Assembly: GCA_030789695.1 (NCBI GenBank)
Contig: CM061142.1
Coordinates: 284,086,165 to 284,150,164 of the forward strand
Source: Scilla litardierei
Lineage: Eukaryota; Streptophyta; Magnoliopsida; Asparagales; Asparagaceae
Direction: 5' to 3'
DNA: 64,000 bases
The translations under genes were made by a program, and so were the position numbers. Below are positions 56,780 to 64,000 of this stretch, piece after piece. The stretch's first letter is position 1, and the number at the start of each line of letters is the position of its first letter. The notes under the pieces were generated by a model. That model was not told the DNA's origin and made no database searches. It saw only the letters and a list, made by a program, of their open reading frames with translations.

Positions 56780-58440
56780 CGGATCCATCCATGTTTCCCC
56801 CTGATTGATGCAGAGCAGTGCATTTGCGGTGATGCTCGGTATCAATAGGTTCTCAATGAAGATGGATCTACCTAACTCAATTGGCGATGAGGAAGCCAAT
56901 TTCACGAGTGCATCCGCTCTGACATTGTTCGCCTGCGACATGTGCTGGACCTCTGCATATTTGAAGTTTGCAAGTTCGGCTTTTGTGGCTTGAAGATATC
57001 TCTTCATCATCTCCTCCTTGGCTTCATAATTATCATGTAATTGGTGAATCACAAGTCGAGAGTCCCTTGCCAAATGGACATGACGAGCTCCAATGGCTCA
57101 ACATAACTTCAGTTCATTGAGTGTCGCCTTATATTCGACAACATTGTTGGTCGTCGGGAAGTTGAATCGGAGAGCGTACTCCACAACTCCCCCATTGGGA
57201 GTTCATATAATAATTCATGCACTGCTACCCGATCTAGAGGACGACCTGTCTCCATACACTACCCAGTCCACATCTTCCTTCCATGATGATGTTGATGGAT
57301 CTTCAACGACTTGCAACTATGGAGGAAGTTCGTCAGTCATGTTGGAATATGTCTTTCCTTCTGGGCACATCATGGTGCACTCAGCGACGAAGTCTACCAA
57401 AGCTTGCCCTTTGATCGTTGTCCTCAGCTTATTGTGTATGTCGAATTCACTCAACTCGACACTCCAGTTGAGCATCCGCCCTGATCTATCCATCTTTGAC
57501 AATTTCTTCTCGAGCTGTGAATCTGTCAACAAAAAGATAATGTGAGCTTGAAAATATGATCGACGCCTTCTTGCTGTGGTAACGAGGCAATAGGCTAGCT
57601 TCTCGATTTGGCTGTAACACGTCTCCACATCTCGGAGCACTCTACTAGTGTAGTAGACTGACTGCTGGACGTTCCCTTCTTCTTTGACCAGCACTGAGCT
57701 TATTGCTTCTTGGGTGACGGCAAGGTACATGCTGAGTGGGTTTCCTTCATTTGGCTTTGCCAGTAACGAGGAACTTTAAATATACTTTTTTAAATCAACA
57801 AAGGCTTCGGTACACCTTTTGTCCCACTCGACGAGCTTCCTATCCCCTTTCCTTTGGCTTAGTGCTTTCCTCAGGATCTTAAAGAATGGAAGGGATTTCT
57901 TGGTAGACTTCGAGAGCAAGCGTCCAAGAGCAGTGATTCGCCCGTTCAGCCTTTGAAGATCTCTGATCGTCTTCGGCTTCTGCATATTTGTAAGTGTGGC
58001 ATTCTTATCGGGGTTAGCTTCAATACCTCGCTTTGTGATCATGAAGCCGAGAAATTTTCCTGATTGGACGCCGAATGTACACTTCGCCAGGTTTAGCCGC
58101 AGGTTATTACTCCGAACTTTATCGAACATTTCTTCAAGATCTTCGATGTGATTCGTCGAGCACATGTATTTGATGAGCATATCATCGACGTAAACCTCTC
58201 GATTTGATTGTGGAAGACTTTGTTGACCATTCGTTGAAAGGTGGCCCCTGCATTTTTCAGACTGAACAACATCTTCCTATAACAATAAATTCCTCAGTCA
58301 GTAATAAAGGAGGTTTTCTCCTCGTCTTTCGATGCCATCATGATTTGGTTATAGATAGAAAAATCATCCATGAAGCTGAGGAGTTCGTATCCCAAGGCGT
58401 TGTGCACCAAATGATGTATCCGAGGTAACAGATACCTGTC
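56780..58440 (-). pseudogene. G1 reverse transcriptase, RNase H and second RNase H
   Basis: Minus-strand reading from 58440: RT motifs HNALGYELLSFMDDFSIYNQ, DDEEKTSFIT-like KDEEKTSFITD with a TGA after it, FSLKNAGATFQRMVNKVF, and the catalytic YVDDM at about 58190. Then NLRLNLAKCTFGVQSGKFLG and the connection to 57776. RNase H: QEAISSVLVKEEGNVQQSVY, YYTSRVLRDVETCYSQIEKL, LLTDSQLEKKLSKMDRSGRM (57730-57317). The second RNase H has TPNGGVVEYALRF, NNVVEYKATLNELKL, ARDSRLVIHQLHDNY and NNVRADALVKLAS (about 57250-56880), with internal stops. The coding sequence is cut at 56780 by A2 and at 58440 by the duplication junction. Confidence 0.9.
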
Positions 58441-59544
58441 GAGGCTCATAGTTTGGCCTCAGAAAAAATTACCAAGGTTGTTTCTCCTGATGTCGTCCTC
58501 CTCGATCGACAGCCCAGTCCAAAAATTGTGGCGTCGACTTCGGAGTCTCGTCATACTGGTTCGGAGCTTCATCGCTTGAGCTCGGCACATTCCGCTGCTT
58601 CTACGATTAAACTACAACCTTTGAGTTGGCTGGAAATGCCGATAAGTCACCATGGGGTTGTGTGCCCCATAAGGGGCCAACTGGTTTGGTCCACCCGAGT
58701 TGTAACCAAGCTTTAGCGGTGTATAGATCGAAGAAATCCAATCTAACAAATCTGCCCGAAGATAAGCTTCTGAAGCCGATGTAGCCAGTGGGCATCAAAG
58801 AATCTATCTTTGAAGACTGCAGGGTCGCTGTCCGCTTGGTTAAAAATTCGGTTCTCCCCAGAGATAAGGAATCGTTGAATGGAGTGGACCCAGAGAGGCT
58901 CTCGAGCACCGCAGTTTGGATTTCCCAACAGGTTTACTTTCACTTTCTTGCCATTTATTTTATCCAAGTAATCTTCTTTAATTGTCGTCTTTCATCACTC
59001 AGTTATCCTCGGTGACAAATCACTTCATCGGTATGCTGCCTTTATGAACACCGATGAGGTCAGGCTTGGCAAGAAAACCAAGGAGCTTGAAGTGTTCAAG
59101 AAAGATGCTGCCGAGTAGCTGAAGCAAAAACAGCACAATGTCAACGACTTTGGTGCTCAAGTAGAGGCTTTGAAGAAAAATCTAGACGAGCTAAATAAAG
59201 CTCGTATTCTGGCTGAAGAAAGGGCAAAGGAAATGGCTAAGAAGAAAGAGATTGCCAAGAAGAGGGCCCTCGAGATTCAAGCTCCGATTGATGATTTGGA
59301 GAAGGTTGGCCTAGAGGAGATAAATAAGGCCATCGTCACTGATTATTAACTTAATGAGTTTATCCCGGCCATGGCGAACGCACTCAAAAATGGCTTCGAT
59401 AAATGTCGGCGAGAGATATAGAATGTTTATCTGGATGTCGCGATTGATTTCTTAAAGCTATCTGTGGTATTTACTGATGATGAAGATCATTCGTCAGAAA
59501 ATGGACAAGAAGATGCTCCTCATCCTGAAGAAGAACAAAATTGA
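58441..59544 (+). pseudogene. Second unit: Tat antisense ORF, C-terminal part
   Basis: Matches 38055-39159. It starts in the middle of the ORF at the duplication junction. The coiled coil has an additional TAG at about 59116 (AAEQLKQ region) and a TAA at about 59347 not present in the first copy, so the two have decayed independently since duplication. Confidence 0.85.
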
Positions 59545-59835
59545 ATGATGATGCAGCGATGTCTAAACATTGTACTTTCATATGGTTGTCTTCCTTTGCG
59601 ATGCTATCTTTGAATGAATTAAAACATGGTCATGTGTTGAAAATTTCCATTTCCTTCTATGTTTATTGCTTATTCTTGCCCCCAACTTTTTGTGTTTGGC
59701 TAAGTTAAGAAGAAATACAATGTTGATACAATAAACATAGATACTGCCCGATTTAAGCAAGTAGGTTATACTTTACTTTCAAACTTGTGAGATCGTCTGT
59801 CTGGCATTTTTGATCCATACGAACTTAAAAACATC

Positions 59836-60330
59836 TTCGACATTAAGATTCCTCGGCCAGCAAGAGCTTAAACTTCTGATCATATAACCGAGGAGCTCGC
59901 GAAGGGTCGTAAAATGTTCTTCGTCGTTAAGATTCCTTGGCACGCGAAAGCTTAAACTCCCGATCGTATAACCAAGGGGCTCGCGAAGGGTCATAAAATC
60001 ATCTTCGACGAAGCGTCCTCGACCCGCGAGAGATTAAACTCCCGATCATGTAACCGAGGGGCTCGCAAAGGTTCGTAAAATCCTCTTCAGCGTTAAGCTT
60101 CCTCGGCCCGCGAGAGCTTAAACTCCCGATCGTATAACCGAGGGGCTTGTGAAGGTTCGTAAAATCTTCTTCGGCGTTAAGCTTCCTCGGCTTTTGAGAG
60201 CTTAAACTCCCGATCGTATAACCACGGTGCTCTCGAAGGTTCGTAAAATCATCTTCGACGTTAAGCTTCCTCGGCCCACGAGAGCTTAAACTCCCGATCA
60301 TATAACTGAAGAGCTCACGAAGACCTGTAA
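59836..60330. repeat. Second unit: 84-bp minisatellite
   Basis: Same six-unit array as 39451-39953 with point differences and a small deletion near 60010. Confidence 0.9.
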
Positions 60331-60457
60331 AAAATAACTACATGAAAATGTACTATAGAATTAGTATTCGCATGAATGCATCAAGGAGTACATTTTGAGC
60401 AAAGATATATTGTTTATTTGACTGAACAGTGAGTAGAAGTAGCAACTTCACTTTCTA

Positions 60458-61243
60458 TTATTGATAGTATTTGTTCAGGTGTTCGGCATTCCAAGGATGA
60501 ACTAGCTCTTCTAATTCCATGGTCGCCAATTTATAATTGACTGGTCTAAGCACATCGATGAATTGGTATGGACCCTCCCACTTCACAGCAAGCTTCCCTT
60601 GGCAGATGATCTCCAAGGTGAAAATGGCCTTTCTCATGACGAGACCGCCAATTCGAAATGTATTTCCTTTGATGCGAGCATTGTAATACTGAGCTACACG
60701 TTGCTTCTGTTTGATGAGGGTCGTCAGAGCTTGGTCTTGTACTTCATCAATGAGCTCCATATTTAGAGCTATGCCCTCAAGGTTCCCTTCTTCATCGAAG
60801 TACTTGATCCTCAAGGATTCTTGACCTATCTCCCCAGGCACAATGGCCTCTGCCTTATATGCAAGCATGAAAGGACTTTGAATAGTATCAGCTTTGTATG
60901 TCATCCTATACGACCAAAGTATGCTCGATAGTTCATCTGGCCATGAACCCCGTGCCTTCCTGACTTTCTTCTTCAAATGCTCTAGGATGTCCCTTCAGCC
61001 ATGCCGTTGCTTTGAGGATGTGCCACAGAGGCGAAGTGTAGTCGAATCCCCCACTCCAAACAGAATTCCTTAAAATTTGAGCAGTCGAATTGCTTCCCAT
61101 TGGCGCTCACTATGGACCAAGGTATTCTAAATTGGCATATGATTGATTTCCATATGAAGTTCTTCATATCTCTCCATGTAATATAGGCCGGTGGTTCGGC
61201 TTCAATACATTTGGTAAAATAATCAACGGCGACGACCAGAAAC
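60458..61243 (-). pseudogene. Second unit: G1 integrase core and C terminus
   Basis: Same structure as 40073-40858, including the frameshift after MAEG (60976/60982). The C-terminal domain is intact from 60976 to 60458. The core keeps SIVSANGKQFD, where the second catalytic Asp has become Ala (GCC), unlike SIVSDNGKQFD in the first unit. Confidence 0.88.
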
Positions 61244-62884
61244 TATTGGATACAACGATTGATGAATTCGTGTTTGATGATAAAAATGTGTGTGAATGAT
61301 TTAATGTGTGTGATAAGTGTTTTCAATAATGGCACTCTTGCAAATACTCAAAGAGAGACTAAGTAAAAGTGATGGAGAATGTGCCATGCATTAATCAAGT
61401 GGACTAAGTCAAAGATGGAGATAATGGCTACAAATATTGGACTAAGTTAAAGATGGAAAGATAAGGAGGAAATCAATTCATCCATATTTGCATTGATTCA
61501 AATCAATTGGTGCAACATTCAAATCCTAATGCCATGCAAATTGAAGACTTGGTCAAAGATGGAGAGATATAGAGAATCTCATGCAAATCAATGGTGATTA
61601 AATGAGATTCAATCAAAATCCTATACGTACTCAAATTCCATAGCCATCCATATTCAAAATCCATATCCATGGTGATTACTTCAAATCCTAATCAAGTTAG
61701 GATTCCTTCCAATCTCCATCAATTATGGGATTCTAATTGATTCTATCATATCCCATCCTCTCCTATATAAACCTATATTCTAAGAGAGAGTTTTGAGAGA
61801 GAGGGAAACAAAACACCAAGGAATAATTCGGCCTATACCAAGAGGGAAGCCTTAAGCTGCAACATTCATCTCCTCTCCTAGCCTCCTTGTGCAAGTTGCC
61901 ATTGCCAAAAGCTTAAAGCCATCTTCCTCCTTAATTACGCAACTTGCAAGGATCCAAAGCAAAGCCAAATACACCTAGGCCGCAACTCCTCCTCCTCATT
62001 GCCAAGCTCCCTTGCCAAAGCTTCAAGTCACAGTACTATAGGCCGCAAGCTCCTTTAAGCCAAAACTCCTATCTTGCGCAACCTAGTAGCAAGCCTCATT
62101 ACAAAGCACCATAGCCATAGCTACATCAAGCAAGGGACTGGCCGCAAGATACAAACTCTTCATCCTTTGTACTTTGGCTGCAATATCCAAGAGGAAGGAG
62201 TATTCATTGCACTACTTCATAAGAAAGGCCTTCAACAACATACACAACACATCAAAGCAGAGTTCATCATACATTGCGCAACTCTTCAAGAGATGACACA
62301 TCATTGTCGCAACCTTCAAGGAGCCATGACATCAAGGCCACAAGTTCCAACGACGAGGACGTGACGTTGGCGACGACATCCTGTTAGATATGATTATACA
62401 TGAGCTGATTGACAGAGACGACTGCCGCTACACAAAATGAGATTCTCTAAACTCTTTATTATTATATTTGTGTAGTAGTCGCAATTTTTGTAGGGGAAAC
62501 TTTACCATTGTGGTGTTTTAGGGTCTTGTTTAGTGGGTGATAGACAAAAGGGACTTGGCTAGTTGGGACTAGCCAATAGAAAGCTTATACTAAGATTAAT
62601 TTTGTTGAACACGGTGAGTGGGGGTATTGAGAGCCTGGTGAGTGTAGAGACGTGAGTTCTTTAGCTATTAAGGTTGTACATGTTACATTATAAATCTATT
62701 ATCTGCTTTGGGGGTTGGACGTAGGTCGTGAGGACGATCGAACCCGGGTAAATCTGTGCGTACTATATGATTGTATACTATTTACTCTGCATGTGCTTAT
62801 AACTACGTGTGATTGTTGGTGGGTTGCACGAATATTTTTACTAGCCGATTCACCTCCCCTCTAGGATTAGATCTAGATCCAACA
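61244..62884 (+). mobile_element. Second unit: copia solo LTR (1641 bp)
   Basis: Same insertion as 40859-42515, between GAAAC (61239-61243) and GAAAC (62885-62889). Its 5' terminus is TATTGG and it lacks about 20 bases of the duplicated GGATACAACG start. Confidence 0.93.
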
Positions 62885-62889
62885 GAAAC

Positions 62890-63329
62890 TTCTTCCGCTT
62901 CTTTGCCAAAGTGAAAGGTCCGAGAAGGTCGAGTCCCCACTTCGTGAACGGGATTGGGCTAATGACGGGGACCAACTCTATTAGTGGGACAGAAGAGTGT
63001 TTGAAGAACTTTTAACACTCTTCAGACTTCTGCACATATGTTGCTGCATCAGTATCCATAGTCGGCCAGTAATAAACTTGTCTAATCGCCTTTAACACGA
63101 TCGTCCTTTCGCCGTAATTATTTCCACAAAGGCCTTCATGGATCTCCCTTAGGACATAATCTGCTGCAACGGGTCCTAGGCATTTTAAATAATAAAGGAT
63201 GTCATGCTTAGCACATCGTCTCATATATAGGAAGCCTTCATAAAGAGTGTATTTTAACGCCTGCCTTTCAAGCTTCCGAGCTTCTTCCTTTGATTCTGGC
63301 AGTTCTCCATCCTTGAGGTACTTGATGAT
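62890..63329 (-). pseudogene. Second unit: G1 integrase zinc-binding region
   Basis: Same as 42521-42960, with the same TAA. Ends at ATGAT (63325-63329), the A2 target site. Confidence 0.88.
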
Positions 63330-64000
63330 TGATGTGTCATAATATTCCACATTTTATCTATATGTTTACACGTCAAATTGATTGCTTAAATCCTGATTTT
63401 ATATGCTTTTATGTTGACGAATGGAACTATTTGAGTTCGAGAACGTTTGGTTGCATTTCAGGGAATATTGAGCAATTCGGAGCATATTAGAGAGGAGGAT
63501 ACAATCGTCGATGTCGGAGCATCAGCGACATCGTATTTGAGGATTTCATGCTGCTGGAGAGGAGCAAGAAAAGAAAGCAAAGAACAAAGAAAGAGGAGGA
63601 AGGAAAGAAAGGAGATGACCATATCTAAATTCAGGTCGCTCGGCCGAGCGGCTATCCCGTTCGGTCGAGCTGATGCTGCAAAAGAGAGGAATAAAGAGAG
63701 GGCCAAGAAGATCTTCCAGGCGACATGTCGCTCGACCGAGCGACTAACCTTGCTCGACCGAGCGACCTATTTTGGCCGACCGAGCGGCCCTTTGCAGACG
63801 ACCCCCAGATTTTCTTTGGAAATTTCTGTCGAACTAGCTGGGCCAAGCGGCTACCCCGCTCGACTGAGCGGCCTTCTTCTACCCAGACTCGAAGATGAAG
63901 CATCCAAGAGGTGATCGACCAAGTGCTAGGGTGCGCTCGACCGAGCGACCAAGGCCGCTCGGCCGAGCGAAGTAGAAAGCACAAAATTCTGGACATTCCT
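63330..64000 (+). repeat. Second unit: A2 5' LTR, beginning
   Basis: TGATGTGTCATAATATTCC onward, closer to the 42961 LTR than to the 54721 LTR (keeps the GT missing at 54726). The palindrome cluster covers about 63636-63969. The window ends before the leader hairpins. Confidence 0.92.

Larger units (their letters stand above)
37209..58440 (-). mobile_element. G1: Tat-lineage Ty3/gypsy element, fragmented and carrying nested insertions
   Basis: Pieces in minus-strand order: RT (58440-about 57776), RNase H (57730-57317), a second RNase H of the type found in the Tat lineage (57260-56860), integrase zinc region (56780-42961 across A2, then to 42521), integrase core and C terminus (40858-40073), an 84-bp minisatellite (39953-39451), and an ORF on the opposite strand (37209-39159). 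Two RNase H domains, an antisense ORF downstream of pol and tandem repeats in the 3' region together identify Tat. No LTR of G1 is visible; gag and protease are missing because the duplication breakpoint lies in RT. Confidence 0.85.
38055..64000. repeat. Tandem duplication, unit about 20.4 kb (second unit starts at 58441)
   Basis: 38055 onward and 58441 onward align in the same order: antisense ORF C terminus, 84-bp repeats, integrase, solo LTR with TSD GAAAC, integrase zinc region, A2 LTR with TSD ATGAT. The offset is 20386 at the start and 20370 near 42961. Both copies share the integrase frameshift and the TAA in the zinc region. Divergence is a few percent by eye. The second unit runs off the window. 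Confidence 0.9.

Overview
This is a window of a flowering-plant nuclear genome, almost entirely layered transposable elements. The lineages are ones found in angiosperms: PIF/Harbinger, Athila-like and Tat-like Ty3/gypsy, and Ty1/copia. The tRNA-Asp and initiator-tRNA-Met primer sites, plant-type introns and absence of bacterial gene order agree. I could not identify the species and saw no convincing host gene, rRNA, tRNA gene or CRISPR array.

Layout. 1-1947 is AT-rich with no gene. 1948-5469 is a probable single, degraded, minus-strand LTR (TGTAACG...CGTTACA ends). 6134-15586 is a complete 9.45-kb PIF/Harbinger transposon with a TTA target duplication. It carries three minus-strand genes, all broken: a DDE transposase, a Myb/SANT-like protein, and an unexpected GRF-zinc-finger, coiled-coil, membrane-anchor protein. 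A 35-base poly-G and a 500-N gap follow. 16220-27190 is a young Athila-like element (called A1, minus strand) with gag-protease and the Athila 3' ORF but no reverse transcriptase or integrase. It sits just inside the 5' LTR of a gag-only copia element (Copia-1, 27191-34601), which in turn cut into an older copia (Copia-2, 34602 to about 36804).

From 37209 to the end lies a Tat-lineage gypsy element (called G1; pol on the minus strand, antisense ORF on the plus strand, 84-bp tandem repeats). Its integrase is split by a copia solo LTR (TSD GAAAC) and, further along, by a second Athila-like element (A2, 42961-56774, TSD ATGAT). A2's own 5' LTR is split by a second gag-only copia (Copia-3, 44854-51257, TSD CCTCC). 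The block from 38055 to 58440 then starts again at 58441 with the same insertions at the same sites, so it is a tandem duplication of about 20.4 kb that runs off the window.

The most interesting signal is in the LTRs of A1 and A2. Each carries, between the presumed TATA box and the primer-binding site, a row of small hairpins with a shared loop word (GAGATTGG or GAGAGTGG) and stems that differ in sequence yet remain complementary. Each also carries, upstream of the TATA box, a cluster of palindromes built on CTCGGCCGAG or CTCGACCGAG. Because neither A1, A2, Copia-1 nor Copia-3 encodes reverse transcriptase or integrase here, all four must depend on enzymes from elsewhere; the hairpins are candidate RNA signals for that.
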